Source of the DNA: Cryptomeria japonica
Taxonomy: Eukaryota > Streptophyta > Pinopsida > Cupressales > Cupressaceae
DNA length: 64,000 nt
Reading direction: 5' to 3'
Assembly (NCBI RefSeq): GCF_030272615.1
Contig: NC_081413.1
Location: 330,791,302 to 330,855,301, forward strand
This document shows, one piece after another, positions 1-11,018 of the stretch. Each line of letters begins with the position of its first letter. The first letter of the stretch is position 1. Made by a program: the position numbers and the translations under genes. A model generated the notes under the pieces. It made no database searches. It worked only from the letters and a program-made list of their open reading frames with translations, and had not been told where the DNA came from.

Positions 1-748
1 CTAAAGATTGATCATGTAGAGAATGCACAAGAGGGTCAGAGTGATCCCTCGCAACAATCAAAGAAGGATCATCCTCATCAAAGAGAAGATGAATGTCATC
101 AATGGTGTCTCCCAAATTTGTAATGTAGGACTCCACAAACAAACCTGCAATGTCTGTCAAGTAGGCATCCCAATCAACTGAAGCTGGAAGACATGAAATA
201 TCCTGCTGCACTGAATCATAAGAAGGCAAAATTGTCGCACTAGCTGCATCATCAGGTGCAATAGGTGGTGTGATATCAATAGAAGGAGATGAAATGCAAG
301 GCTCAAGAACGGGGTCACATGTGAGAATCCCCAAGTTCAAATGCCCAAAGTTCTCCTCAAAATCTGAATCATCAATATAGGAAGAACCAACCTTATCAAT
401 AGAACCAAAATGTGAAAAAGAGTACAACCGAGATGCATGATCAACCACCCTAGTCACAATGATAGCTCCACTCTCCAAATCTCTAATAATAACTGAATCA
501 GGTGTGAACTCCACAGTTTTCCTAGTTGCCCCATGTGTGATTTGATAGATGGAAAGAAGATTATTTGTCAAGTGGGGCACACACAACACATCATTGAAGG
601 AGTTATCCCCAATGGCAATAGATCCTTTCCCAAACACATCCAGGTATATATAATTTCCCATCAAAATCTGTGGCATGTGGCAAGGCTCAAATGTAGAAAA
701 CATAGACTGTGAAGATGCCATATGATGAGAAGCCCCTGAATCTAGAAG
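1..748 (-). pseudogene. pol: Copia-1 protease and pre-integrase start
   Basis: The minus frame continuing from gag reads LLDSGASHHMASS at 748-710, the aspartic protease active site (DSGA) of copia elements. It goes on through GNYIYLDVFGKGSIAIGD and LTNNLLSIYQITH, the conserved end of the protease domain, into a less conserved linker rich in Asp and Ser. The TGA just upstream replaces the Trp normally found before LLDSGAS, a single G-to-A change. Pol is cut by the window edge. Confidence 0.8.
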
Positions 749-750
749 TC

Positions 751-1753
751 ATCTCCCTGAATCATGACTTGTAGTAGCACAAAGAGCTTGTCCCTTTCCT
801 TTATCTATCCCAAAAGAGTGATCCTTTCCTTTATCCTTGGAAGAAGAAGCCGATGTAGACATTCTAGAAGGTAGGTTGATTCTATTCTTCTCAAGAAGAT
901 TGTTCAACTCATCAATATCCTTCTTATAACAATGATGTTCATCATGTCCTAACTTCTTGCAATATCCACAAAACAAATTTCCCTTATATGATTTCCTCTT
1001 AGGTGAGAATGGTGAATCACCTTGTTGTGGAGAGGAAGATTGTGCTCCATCTTGTTGTGGTTTAGACTTAGGTTGCTTTTGATTCTTGCCTTTTCCTTGA
1101 TTACTTTGAATCCCTTTGTTAGCCACCAAAGTTTGTGACTTTTAAGATTTGAGAATCCCCATCGTGGTCAACTTAGATTGCTCAAGTATCAACATCTCCA
1201 TGAATGAATCAAATGAGGGAGAAGTGTATGAGGGACCTTGAGCTAACCTATGGGTGTGAAAGCTAAATACAAATGCTGCATACTCTGAAGGAAGCTTGTC
1301 CAACAAGTTTTAAACCAATTGAGCATCCTTTTTGTCAATTCCACAATCCTTTAGCTTTGCTCTTAGCTCAGTTGCTTTTGTGACATAATCTTGGATTGTA
1401 TCAAAATCCTTGGGATCCAAAGTTGTGAGTTCACTATCAAGCTTTTTGCCCTTAATCTCATCAACTTGACCATACAATTTCTTAAAAATATCCCAAGCCT
1501 CTTTAATTGTTGTACACTTATCAATGTGAAAAATGAGGTCATCTGATACATACTTTCTAAGAGTTCCAAGTGCCATAGCATTCTTAGTAAGAGATTCAAT
1601 TTGAGCATTAGGATCAGCCTTAGGATCAGGTGGTGTTGTAATAGTTTCATTTACATAATGAATGAGTCCTTTTTCCATTAGTTTACTCCATGGCTTAATT
1701 TTCCATGATGCATAATTATGAGGAGTTAAAAGTGGAAATTTAGGAGAACCCAT
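751..1753 (-). pseudogene. gag: Copia-1 gag polyprotein (broken)
   Basis: The start is placed at 1753, where the product begins MGSPKFPLLTPHNYASW, the usual N-terminus of the UBN2/gag-polypeptide family of plant copia elements. The region with WSKLMEKGL and the helix around EAWDIFKKLYG is the capsid-like part. A zinc knuckle CGYCKKLGHDEHHC follows (near 920-965), then a Ser/Lys-rich linker. Stops at about 1310 (TAA after AQLV) and 1142 (TAA before KSQTLV), then a TGA at 749-751 just before protease, interrupt one continuous frame. In the intact family Gag forms the virus-like particle and the knuckle binds element RNA. Confidence 0.85.
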
Positions 1754-2603
1754 AGCACCAAAATGAAAAAACACAAGATAGAGAGAGGCACAATCACACA
1801 AGACACCCCCCCAAAATACTCAATCAAGAAATCCCCCCAAAATGATGATTTTGGCACTTTATATTTAGTGTGTATACAATGGGCCACTTGCAAAACAAGG
1901 CAAAGTGGACTTCTAATTTCAATTTACAACCTCTCAAAATGAGATCTAAGAGACTTCAACAAATACTGCTAGTGATCTAAACTGAGATCCAAGCAAAATG
2001 CAAGTACCAAATATGTCAAAAATGGCCAAATACTAAAAGTACAGTTTCTACTTAAAATCACTGCAAACGAATAGCAGATTATGAAAGTAGATGAAAAAAT
2101 ATGCACTTTCAAAAAAAACAACACCTGAAAAGGAGTCCATATGAGCCCAAACGAAGCCTCCAAAGTTGTAAAAATCGGGATTTCGCGATTTTTGAAAAAC
2201 CTGTATCTAAAAATTAGAAAACTCCTACACCACTGTACAGATCACAAAATTCTACCCCAAAACAAAAAAAATTGCTCGAAAAAAGGAGTTTGGATGAGTG
2301 AGATATCGCTATTTGAAAAATTGCCTGCAAAATTATAATTTCTGGAAAATTTTTGCCGCAGCGTCAAACTTCAAATGCCTCTAGATTTGGCCTCCGAAGT
2401 TTGATATTGATGAAACAAAAGGCAAAACTGACTTTCTTGGACCTCCTAAATCCAATGGTGACCTCAGATTTGACCCATCAAACTTCAATAAAAACCTGCA
2501 ATAGAAATCTCCAAAATACACAACCCCAAATAGCATCAAATTTTTCTCAATTAGCAAACCAATGACACTCTAATGGCTCTCATACCATGTGAAACATGGA
2601 CCA
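1754..2603 (-). other. Copia-1 untranslated leader
   Basis: About 850 bp between the primer-binding site and the gag start, with no credible reading frame on either strand. It is A-rich on the plus strand and contains diverged short repeats such as AAAAGGAGT followed by a GATTT/ATTTG stretch (2128 and 2283). It probably holds the packaging and dimer signals of the element RNA, by analogy with other LTR elements. Confidence 0.5.
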
Positions 2604-2615
2604 GCTCTGATACCA
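2604..2615 (-). promoter_or_regulatory. Copia-1 primer-binding site
   Basis: On the minus strand the sequence directly after the LTR is TGGTATCAGAGC, the classic copia primer-binding site complementary to the 3' end of initiator-methionine tRNA. It fixes the strand of the element and the inner LTR edge. Confidence 0.92.
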
Positions 2616-3081
2616 TGTGATATTTTTCCAAGATCAAGAGGCAATGGAAAGCATAAATAAGAGAGACATAATATATGATAGAAATAAACTGTATTCTATC
2701 AAGATGAAAATACTGATCAACTGGATCATCAAGCGATGTTACATACAATGAATATGAGTCTGCTTATATAGGCAAGGCTAAATGGATATGTGAGCACACA
2801 AACATGACATGTGGCTCAATAAGAAACAAGGGTAGGTAGGAAATAGGTGTGGGTAGGTAAGAGAAATAATATAATAGTCCACATGAGGTGGATCACCCAC
2901 TGAATGTGGAGTGTAACAACAAGATCACACCATAAAAGGTGGAATTCTCCTACACACACTATCCCAATGTGGCACAAACACCCAAATGTCTCATACCCAA
3001 ACTACTATGAAATGCATTTCCTAAGTAAAATTAAGTAAGGTGTAATAATATCCATGATGAATAATTATTTACACCAGCACA
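2616..3081 (-). repeat. Copia-1 5' LTR
   Basis: The LTR is bounded on the internal side by the primer-binding site. On the plus strand it begins TGTGATATTT and ends GCACA, giving TGTG/CACA inverted ends. The outer boundary was chosen because Copia-2 gag coding resumes exactly at 3082. A shorter LTR ending at 2929 (ATCACA) was considered, but it would leave 150 bp of unexplained DNA inside the Copia-2 gag. Length would be 466 bp, ordinary for plant copia elements. Confidence 0.7.
2764..2771 (-). promoter_or_regulatory. TATA box of the Copia-1 LTR promoter
   Basis: Minus-strand CCTATATAAG lies about 310 bp into the LTR and some 150 bp before its inner end, where the U3/R promoter of an LTR is expected. 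Motif match only. Confidence 0.5.
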
Positions 3082-3966
3082 ATTGCATCTAGTTCTACAT
3101 TCAATCCTTACCAGAAGGAGAGTCCCAGATTTGATGGTACAAATTACAAGATATGGAAGGAGCGAATGAAGATTCATCTCAGATGTCTTAGAGCTAAAGT
3201 TTGGGAGATAGTGGAGAAAGGGTATATACCTCATAATCCTAATTCTGGAACATCGACACCTGTTGATGAACAAAAGAGAGCTGAAAATGATGTGAAAGAA
3301 GCATTGTTAAGAACCCTATCTAATGAAAAGCTATTGAATATCATAGAATTGGAGAATTCTAAGCTAATCTGGGCAAAGCTTGAAACTCTTTATGAAGGTG
3401 ACCAAGCTATGAAGATTGCTAAACTTGAAGGTTTTTGGGTAAGATATGAAACTTTAAAGATGGAAGAAGATGAATAGATAAGTTATTTCATGGATAGAGT
3501 CAATGAGATTGCCATGGGTATCAAATGTTGTGGAGGATCTATTAGTGAAGATGAAATAGTGTCAAAAGTTCTAAGAGTTCTACCTCTAGCTTACAAGATG
3601 AAGGCTACTGCTATCAATGAACTTCAGACAATGTCAAGTACCCCTATGACCAGAGATACATTACTTGGGAAATTGACTGCTTTTGAACTTGAAGAACTTG
3701 GAGATCAGAGTGCTACTAAAACTGAGACTACATTTAAAGCATCTGCCTCTGGTAAACAGAAGATAGATTGGAAAGAGATGTATGCTTAGGATATGGAGGA
3801 AATTGAGAAAGATGAAAGGGAGCTTGAAGAGATTGCTAGAAAAATTCCTAAAGGACCAGTTGGAAGTAAGTATGAAGGAAAAGTCCCTTTTAAATGTTTT
3901 TCATGCAATAAGATTGGTCATTTTGCTTCTAGATGTCCTGAAAGAGGTTCTAGGAATCATGAATGA
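3082..3966 (+). pseudogene. gag: Copia-2 gag (N-terminus lost, three stops)
   Basis: One frame runs from 3082 through FDGTNYKIWKERMKIHL, the first conserved block of the copia gag (Retrotran_gag_2/UBN2) family. LLNIIELENSKLIWAKLETLY and the KAMAI-like helices follow. The knuckle CFSCNKIGHFASRC lies at 3895-3936. In-frame stops are TAG at 3475, TAG at 3787 and TGA at 3964; reading through them keeps the family alignment, so they are point mutations rather than frameshifts. Role in the family: particle formation and RNA binding. Confidence 0.85.
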
Positions 3967-3969
3967 TTT

Positions 3970-4795
3970 ATGAGGAATTATAAGCCTAATCCTGAATATC
4001 AGAGGAGACCTAGATTCAGAAGGAATAAGGATAAATCATGTTATTATGCTAGTGATGGTGATGGTATTTTTGATGATGATGATGATGATGAACCTATGAG
4101 TGGATCCGATAATGGTGCTTCATACGGAAAATATTGGGTCTTTATTTCTATCAAGGATGAATCTCAAGAATTTGTCATTGAAGCAACACATACTGAGGAA
4201 AAGGCCTTGGCTGTTGAAATTGAAGAAAAGGATGAATGGGTTATAGATAGTGGATGCTCACATCACATGACTGGGGACAGAAGAATCTTCTTATCATTGC
4301 AAGAATTTGATGGTGGATTGGTCAAATTTGGAGACAACAGGACACGTAAGATCAAAGGCAAAGGAACAATATCATTAGATGGTAAGACTAATACTGATAA
4401 TGTTTATTGTGTTGAAGGATTAAAGCATAATATTTTAAGTGTAGGTCAAATGGTGGATAGAGGATTTCATTTGCAATTCAAGGATAGAAAATGTAAGATC
4501 ATTAATAAATCTGGATTGGAGATTGCTTCTGGAACTCGGACCAATGGTAATATATTTCATTTGCTCTGGTGAAAAGGCTTGCTTGATTGCTCAGATTGAT
4601 GAAAGTTGGTTATGGCATAAGAGGATGTGTCATGTAAATTTTGATTGCAAAGTAAAGATCAGTTCAATACTGGCTGTCAGAGATTTACCCAAGATTGTTA
4701 AACCTCGTAATCCAGTATGTAGAGAATGTCAAATGGGTAAGCAAGTTAGAACTTCTTTCACTGGTGTACATGATAAATCTTCAGGAAATTCTTGA
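3970..4795 (+). pseudogene. pol: Copia-2 protease and GAG-pre-integrase domain
   Basis: An Asp-rich spacer (GAT repeats at 4070-4090) leads into the protease: WVIDSGCSHHMTGDRRIF at about 4236-4290 carries the catalytic DSG, and KHNILSVGQMVDRGFHL closes the domain. A frameshift near 4560-4572 moves the frame. The GAG-pre-integrase zinc domain then follows in the new frame, with WLWHKRMCHVNF and VCRECQMGKQ supplying the HHCC residues. A second frameshift near 4780 leads into integrase. Confidence 0.83.
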
Positions 4796-5340
4796 TCTTA
4801 TTCATACTAATTTGTGTGGATTGGCAAGGACTAAATTCTTTCAAGGTGATAGATATTTTATGATACTTATTGATGACTATTCTAGAATGATGTGGGTAGC
4901 ATTTTTTAAAGAGAAATCTGAAGCTTTTGAGAAATTTAAAATCTTTAAGGCTATGGTTGAGATTGAGACAAGACTAAAGATAAAGTGCTTAAGATCAGAT
5001 CATGGTGGTGATTTTACATCTGGTGAGTTCAACAACTTCTGTGAAAGGAATGGTATTAGAAGACAACTATCTGCACCTAGAACCCCATAGCAAAACGGAT
5101 TGGTGGAAAGAAATAACAGAACAATTTTGGATGCAGCAAGGACAATGATGACTGAAGCTAAATTACCTGATATCTATTGGTAAAAGGTTGTCAATACCGC
5201 TATATACACTTTCAACAGAATACACATTAAAGGTGATACTAGTAAGACTCCTTATGAACTATGATTTGGTCATACTCCTACTGTTAGATATTTCAAAAAA
5301 AATTGGACGCAAATGATACATTAGAAGAGATGATGCACTA
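4786..5340 (+). pseudogene. pol: Copia-2 integrase core
   Basis: The rve-type integrase core is recognisable: the first Asp in MILIDDYSRMMWV, the second in LRSDHGGDF, and the Glu in QNGLVERNNR, so the DDE triad survives. Stops are TAG at 5088-5090 (between P and QNGLVE), TAA near 5182 and TGA near 5264. The last part, up to the RT reading frame, is frameshifted around 5300. In active elements this enzyme joins the cDNA to the chromosome. Confidence 0.83.
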
Positions 5341-5376
5341 GGAAATTTTGATCCTATAAGTGATGAAGGAATATTT

Positions 5377-7296
5377 TTGGGTTATTCTACTAAGAGAAAA
5401 GCATATAGATGTTATAACAAAAGATTGAATAGGATATTGGAAAGCATAAATGTCAAGGTAGATGAGCATGGCAGTAATCATATCAGAGCATATGATTATG
5501 GGCCGGAATATGAATTTATCAAACCTAAACTGATAATGCAAGAATCAATTCAGAATAGTGAACTGGTGACACCAAAAGCATCAAAAAATTCAATAGTGAC
5601 AGAGGTAGAGCAAAGTGAGTCAACAAATCAAGAAAATTCAAAGACTCCCAGGTATGTAAAGCTAAATCATTTTGAAGATCAAATTATTGTAGATAAAAGG
5701 AAAGGTGTGATGACTAGGAGAAGGTTAGTTGTTGAAGAGGTATGTTTAATTTCTCAAATTGAACCAGAATCATTTATTGAAGCAAGTAAAGATGAAAATT
5801 GGATAAAAGAAATGGAAGAAGAATTAGATCAGATTGAAAAGAATAAGACATGGGAACTTGTACCTAGACTTAAAGACAAGAACATTATTGGAACTAAATG
5901 GGTTTTCAGGAACAAATTGAATGAGGATGGTCAAGTGGTAAGGAACAAGGCTAGATTGGTTTGCAAAGGTTATTCACAGGAAGAAGAAATTGATTATGGG
6001 GAAACTTATACCTCGGTTGCTATAATTGAAGCGGTAAGAATTTTTCTTGCTTATGTTGCACACAAGAACTACAAAGTATGTCAGATGGATGTTAAATATG
6101 CTTTTTTGAATGGAGATCTTGAAGAGGAATTTTACATTGAACAACTTGATGGATGTTATTTATTAGAAGACAAGGACATGGTTTGCAGATTGAAGAAAGC
6201 TTTATATGGACTAAAACAAGCCCCTAGAGCATGGTATGCTAGATTGGATAAGTATCTTTCAAAGCTTGGTTTCAGTAAAGGTAATGATGATAGTAACTTA
6301 TATTATAAAATTGAGCATGATGACATATTGATAATTGAAGTCTTTGTGGATGATATCATTTTTGGAGGAGAAGAAGGTTTATGCATAAAATTTTCTACTG
6401 ATATGAAGAATGAATTTGAAATGTCTATGATTGGTGAGATGAATTTTTTCTTAGGATTGCAGATTACTCAAACTGATAAAGGTATTTTTATTTGTCAAAA
6501 TAAGTATGTGAAGGAGTTACTTAAGAAATTTGGAATTGAAGGTTCTAAACCTGTCGGTACTCCTATGATAATTGGTTGCAAATTGTCAAAGGATGATGAA
6601 TCACCTAAAGTGAACCTGAGCAAATTCAAATCAATGATTGGTGGTTTGTTGTACCTAACTCAAACAAGACTTGATATAATGAATGATGTTTGTATTGCTT
6701 CTAGATTTCAGGTAGATCCTAGAGAAACTCATGATATTGTTGTCAAGAGAATATTTAGATATTTGGCAGGTACAATAGACTTTGGGTTATGGTATCCAAA
6801 GAATGATGACTTCACATTATGTTCATATATAGATTCTGATTGGGTAGGAGATGTGGATGACTAGAAGAGAACTACTAGTGGTGCATTCTTTCTTGGGAAG
6901 AAGTTGGTTTCATGTCTTAGCAAGAAACAATCATGCACTTCATTATCTACAGCTGAAGCAGAATATGTTGCAACTACTACCAACTGTACTCATATTTTAT
7001 GGATGAAACAGATGTTAAAGGATATAAGGGTAAGTTATGATGAGTGTATTGTTATTCACTGTGATAATAATACTGTTATTGATATGTCAAAGAATCTGGT
7101 ATTTCATTCCAAATAAAAACACATTTCTATAAGGTATAATTTCTTGAAGGAAAAGGTTGAAGCAAAGGAAGACAGATTGGTTTATGTGCCTACTAAGGAA
7201 CAGATTGCAGATATTCTAATGAAACCACTACCTAAAGACACTTTTGAATATCTCAAAGATCAATTGGGGGTTACCAACGCTCCGAAAGAGACTTAA
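5377..7296 (+). pseudogene. pol: Copia-2 reverse transcriptase and RNase H
   Basis: The RVT_2 domain is open for 495 codons: WIKEMEEELDQIEKN, GTKWVFRNKLNEDG, ARLVCKGYSQ, the first catalytic Asp in CQMDVKYAFLNGDLEEE, LYGLKQAPRAWY, and the FVDDIIFGG active site (FVDD in place of YVDD). RNase H follows with CSYIDSDWVGD, SLSTAEAEYVA, VIHCDNNTVI and KHISIRYNFLKEKV. TAG at 6862-6864 and TAA at 7114-7116 interrupt it. The final stop is at 7294-7296 after VTNAPKET, the normal end of the family. RT is the best preserved part of this copy. Confidence 0.9.
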
Positions 7297-7567
7297 AAAT
7301 GTAGAGATGCATCAATTTGATGAGCTTATCAGACATACTTTTCTTATCCGGGTTGATGAAGATGGTGCTACTACTCAGGGGGAGTAGTTAGTTGTTTGGT
7401 TTAGTACTCTTGGTTTGGTATCCATCCTTAGTCATTGATGTCAAAGGGGGAGAAGGTATTCATGTGAAAACTATTAGATCTTTTGATGGTTTTGGAGATT
7501 GTTGGCATTCCTTGGCACTTGGATGTTTTTAACATTCAGTGTTGCCATCAATGCCAAAGGGGGAGAT
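7297..7567 (+). promoter_or_regulatory. Copia-2 3' untranslated region and polypurine tracts
   Basis: Three purine runs of the form AGGGGGAG occur at 7371-7384, 7444-7452 and 7555-7566. The last, AAAGGGGGAGAT, directly precedes the LTR and should prime plus-strand DNA synthesis. The two upstream copies look like duplicated or spare tracts. Confidence 0.75.
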
Positions 7568-8784
7568 TGTTGGCAATATGTTGGATTTGGTTAAGTGTTG
7601 TCATTTATGTCAACATGGTATCCCAGTTGGAGACTATCTCGGTTGGATCTATCCCAGTTAGTCTTGGTGATCATTTTGGTTTTGGATGTTCTGATTCGGT
7701 ATGATTAGATCTCTAGAATCGGTTTTGGATGCTCATTTTGATGGTTATATGCTTTCTATATTTTGGTGGCTTCATGATTTGGTTATCGCTTTTGGTATTT
7801 CCAGTTACCAATTGATTTTTGCCTTTACCGGCCTCTGGCATTCCCAGTTAGCTTTATCGGTATGTTGTTTTGGTGACTCGGTCAATGGATTTTGGGTCCG
7901 GCTCATGGAATCAGTTTCTTTCATGTTGAAGGTGCTTCTTGATCATATCCTAAGCATTTTGTGACTTTGCATTGGATGGTGTGTTATTATGGTGGTCCTA
8001 TTTGTGTTCGGTTAAACTTTCACTGAGGGTTTCTACCGGCAAGTGAAGTGTGTTGCATCTTGGTCTTAGCGGTATTCCCAGAGGATGTAACTGTTTGGTT
8101 ACTTGATTTAGGTCTATACTATGTAATATAAATCATAATATTGGTCTGGTGGTATCGTGTGATGTAATATTTGTAATTATGGGTTTAGGTTTTAGCCAAC
8201 CTTGTCAATAAGGTTGATGATATGTATTTATAGTTGACTTATTCATGTAATTGAACATATATATATCGATGGTTATGGTTGGTTAAGTCTGCATTATCAG
8301 AGAAAGGATTATGTGTGAATAAAGTCATATCATTCAGAAGAAGGTTGGAAAGGTTTTGTATTGTAGAGCAGACATCAATTCTTAATCGGAACTGTATCAG
8401 GCATTAGTAGATGCTACTTTCACGGTTCATTTCTTTCCAGATTGTAGTCCGATGTTTATATAAGTCAGTGAGACTTCCCTTTATGATGAGAAGTGCGCTC
8501 TAGGTTGCTGGCCTTTCTGCATGTGCAAACCCCATTGTAATTATTCATAATACTACTACAGAGTATTCATCTGATTGTGGATAGGGTTTCCCACTGTGGT
8601 TTTTCCTTTTCTGGGTTTTCCACGTCAAAATATTGGTGATATGTGTGTTGTGCTTTCATGTTATATTCTTCATTGAGTTGTGCTCCGGTATAAGGTTTAT
8701 AATTAAATTGATTGTTGTTATTGTTAGTAAATTGACTCCCCCCCCCCTCTCTCAGTTTACTGTCGGTCTCACTACATTCCAACA
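7568..8784 (+). repeat. Copia-2 3' LTR
   Basis: Starts TGTTGGCAATATG right after the polypurine tract and ends CATTCCAACA, so the ends form the inverted repeat TGTTGG/CCAACA. Length is 1217 bp. A TATA-like TATATAA lies at 8457-8463, about 330 bp before the end, suitable for the U3/R promoter. A run of ten or more C lies at 8739-8751. The mate LTR is not in the window, so divergence cannot be measured. Confidence 0.85.
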
Positions 8785-9045
8785 TCTATATCCATCAAAA
8801 AGTTACTAGTACGTAGTTGGAACCTTGGAGTGAATGTATGATCTTGCAATCTTAGCCAACATATGATTTTGATCAAGAGAGGATAAAGTGACCATTGGAA
8901 ATTTATTCTCTATTGGTGTGGTCATAAAACACCCATCAACAGAATTGGCACTAGGAGGGTTGAGCATTTGAATGTCGCATCTTATCAATTCATATTTGTG
9001 GAAGTTATCTCAAGCCTTTTTTTTTACCCTCCTTCGTGCTCAACA
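8785..9045 (+). repeat. Gypsy-A 5' LTR, last 260 bp
   Basis: This matches 47005-47269 at roughly 80 percent by eye. Shared landmarks are TATATCCATCAAAAAGT, GATCAAGAGAGGATAAAGTG and GTGTGGTCATAAAACACCC. The match becomes gappy after the GTCAACA/ATCAACA point but resumes with CTCAACAAAAT against GCACAACAAAAT. Copia-2 has been inserted at its left end. The exact LTR end, either about 8950 or 9045, is uncertain. Confidence 0.65.
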
Positions 9046-9049
9046 AAAT

Positions 9050-9066
9050 TGGTGCTAGAAGGAGGG
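9050..9066 (+). promoter_or_regulatory. Gypsy-A probable primer-binding site
   Basis: TGGTGCTAGAAGGAGGG begins five bases after the presumed LTR end CAACA. TGG at the start is the complement of the CCA tail of tRNA; I cannot name the tRNA with certainty. A diverged second copy, TTGGCACTAGGAGGG, lies at 8955-8969, so either may be the functional site. Confidence 0.5.
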
Positions 9067-9363
9067 CACAGCAAAACTTTCACTGAAGAACAAATTAATT
9101 TTTCAAGGAGAAGTATCCAGATGAACCAAGATGGCTTTACTGCCTAGAGGTTCACCCCCTATCTTGTAGTCAAATTTGGGATTTGACAATCATCGAGAAG
9201 ACATCATCTCAAGACTGAACAATATTGCCTAGAAGTTGAAGAGAAGTGCACCTGAGTACATGCGATTTTACTTTGTGTTGCGAGAAGAAGAAGAAGAGAA
9301 ATCCATAGAAATCAAAGTAGAAATTGAAAGAGAACTCCTCAACCAGATATTTTCCCTTGCTAT

Positions 9364-10650
9364 GTGTCCTCAATAAATGAAGAAGTTGAATTGAAGATAT
9401 ACATTGGATCATATCAACTCATTCTCACTAGAGAGACATCAAAGAATTTGAGATCCACTCTAGCGACAAAGGAACTACAAGAGTTGAAATTTGCTCCAAA
9501 GCCAAGGCATGGCAAGAAGGAAGCTTCAACAAGTCAGGATTTAACAAGTGTGGAATATCTTACCCGCTTATTTCAGACTCCACCACCTCGGCGACCTGTA
9601 CAAGGAGTCACTCACATAAGCAATAAACCAAGACCTGTTCAAGTAGTAGCACTAGCAGTTGTTCAACAATGACCAATTCAATAAATGGTTGCTTGGCATC
9701 CTCAAAATGCTTCCCCTCTTAGGGAATTCACTTCCTATCATGATATGCCCAAAAATCCAAAGCATTTTTGTTCCAACTTATATATCAATGATGTTGGTTG
9801 CACTGTTGATGAGCATATCAAGGTATTTGAAGACACTCTCCAAAATAGAGATATCCAGAATGAGGATGTCACCTATAGACCGTTTTCATATTTGCTAGGC
9901 AAGGAAACATTCTATTGGTACATCAATCTGCCTATGGATTCAATTGCAACATGGCAACAATTGAAGGAAACATTCCTAGGAAAGTTCAAATTGCCTATCT
10001 CTCAGACAGAGATATACCTATTTATTGAAGTAAGAAGGCAAGAACATGAGCCAATTAGAGCCTTCAACAATACATTTAAAAGGGACTATTTCAAGTTGTG
10101 TACGGCATAAAATGTGAATGATGAGGTGGCCAGACATATCTACTATGAAACCTTGGATTGTTTTACTTTCATATTTGTACAATAGGTTGATCCTAATGAC
10201 TTGAAAGTGGCATGTGTTGAAGTTATCACAGTAAGCCTCTGATCACTAGTAATTGCTACAGGGACACCAACTTGCTTTGGACAAACTGGCATGATGACTT
10301 ATGTCCTTGCTATCAATCCAATTCTTGGTCCCACGAATCAATTGGTGCCAAATCTAGGAGCTCTTATGTCACAAGTATTGCCTCCACAGTTGATCTATCT
10401 TCAGAACATGACATCTTCATCCCAGACTCAAGAGGAGAAGGATAAGATGAAGGAAATAATTGAACAAGTTAAGAAGCTATCAACTGAGGTGACTTACCTT
10501 AGAAATCAGAACAACCAAATGCAGAGCATGCAAAGAAATTATCAATCACATCAAGGTGTCAATCGAGGATATCAAAATAATCCTCCCAATCATCAAGAAA
10601 ATCATCAAGGACGTAATTCCAATCATAAGGAAAATAATCATGGTTTTTGA
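9364..10650 (+). pseudogene. gag: Gypsy-A gag (broken)
   Basis: A single frame with several stops. The Retrotrans_gag core is visible at about 9780-10090 (VDEHIKVFEDTL, LLGKETFYWYINLP, TWQQLKETFLGKFKL, RRQEHEPIRAFNNTFKRDY). A Gln/Asn-rich tail with a heptad-like stretch (EEKDKMKEIIEQVKKL) is at 10430-10650. Stops occur at 9670 (TGA), 9682 (TAA), 10108 (TAA), around 10183 and 10240, and 10648 (TGA). No CCHC knuckle is recognised. Confidence 0.78.
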
Positions 10651-10761
10651 AATAATAATCAAGGATTCCATAAGAGAGCATGGAATAGAGCACCAAACAA
10701 TGGAGGATTGCCTTCACTACTAGATAATTCAACCCTTTGAGAACCGACCAGCAGACAAAGT

Positions 10762-11018
10762 TTTCCTTGCAGAAGCCACCTTGTCAAGATGGTGTAGACT
10801 TCATAATATTGATCAGCGATCTGAATTACAATATCGTAAATTCCAAGTAGTTGGTGATCTCTTGAGAAGGGAAATGAAGAATTCTGAAAAAATTTCCTTG
10901 TAGAAGTTGCCTTGTCAGGATGGTGTAGACTCCATAATATTGATCAGCACTCTAAATTACAATATCGTGAATTCCAAGTAGCTATTGATATCTTCATAAG
11001 GGAAATGAAGAATTCTGA
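10762..11018 (+). repeat. 127-bp tandem duplication in the Gypsy-A gag-pol linker
   Basis: Two adjacent copies (about 10762-10890 and 10893-11018) share CAATATCGTGAATTCCAAGT-type blocks and GGGAAATGAAGAATTCTG, at about 85 percent by eye. The second copy stays open and encodes WCRLHNIDQHSKLQYREFQV. The copies have diverged, so the duplication is old and may be a normal part of this lineage. Confidence 0.7.

Larger units (their letters stand above)
1..3081 (-). mobile_element. Copia-1, 5' part of a Ty1/copia retrotransposon (cut by window edge)
   Basis: Read on the minus strand: 5' LTR (3081 to 2616), primer-binding site, untranslated leader, gag with a CCHC zinc knuckle, then the start of protease; the rest of pol lies left of the window. 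The element sits inside Copia-2: the Copia-2 gag reading frame begins immediately at 3082, with no leader between. It is therefore younger than Copia-2. The gag-protease frame is broken by stops, so this copy is not autonomous. The left LTR is not in the window, so the target duplication (expected to be 3082-3086, attgc) cannot be confirmed. Confidence 0.88.
3082..8784 (+). mobile_element. Copia-2, Ty1/copia retrotransposon, 5' end displaced
   Basis: Gag, protease, integrase, RT and RNase H follow in the Ty1/copia order on the plus strand, then a polypurine tract and a 1217-bp 3' LTR. The 5' LTR and the gag start codon are not here: Copia-1 is inserted near the gag N-terminus and the remainder must lie left of the window. 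The 3' end at 8784 abuts tctat (8785-8789). The same TCTAT occurs intact at 47005-47010 in the other Gypsy-A LTR, which identifies the insertion point. Several stops and at least three frameshifts make it inactive. Confidence 0.88.

Noticed and set aside
2616-2929. Shorter Copia-1 LTR ending at ATCACA (2929)
   Set aside because: It would leave about 150 bp of non-coding DNA before the Copia-2 gag frame, whereas an end at 3081 joins the gag frame directly.
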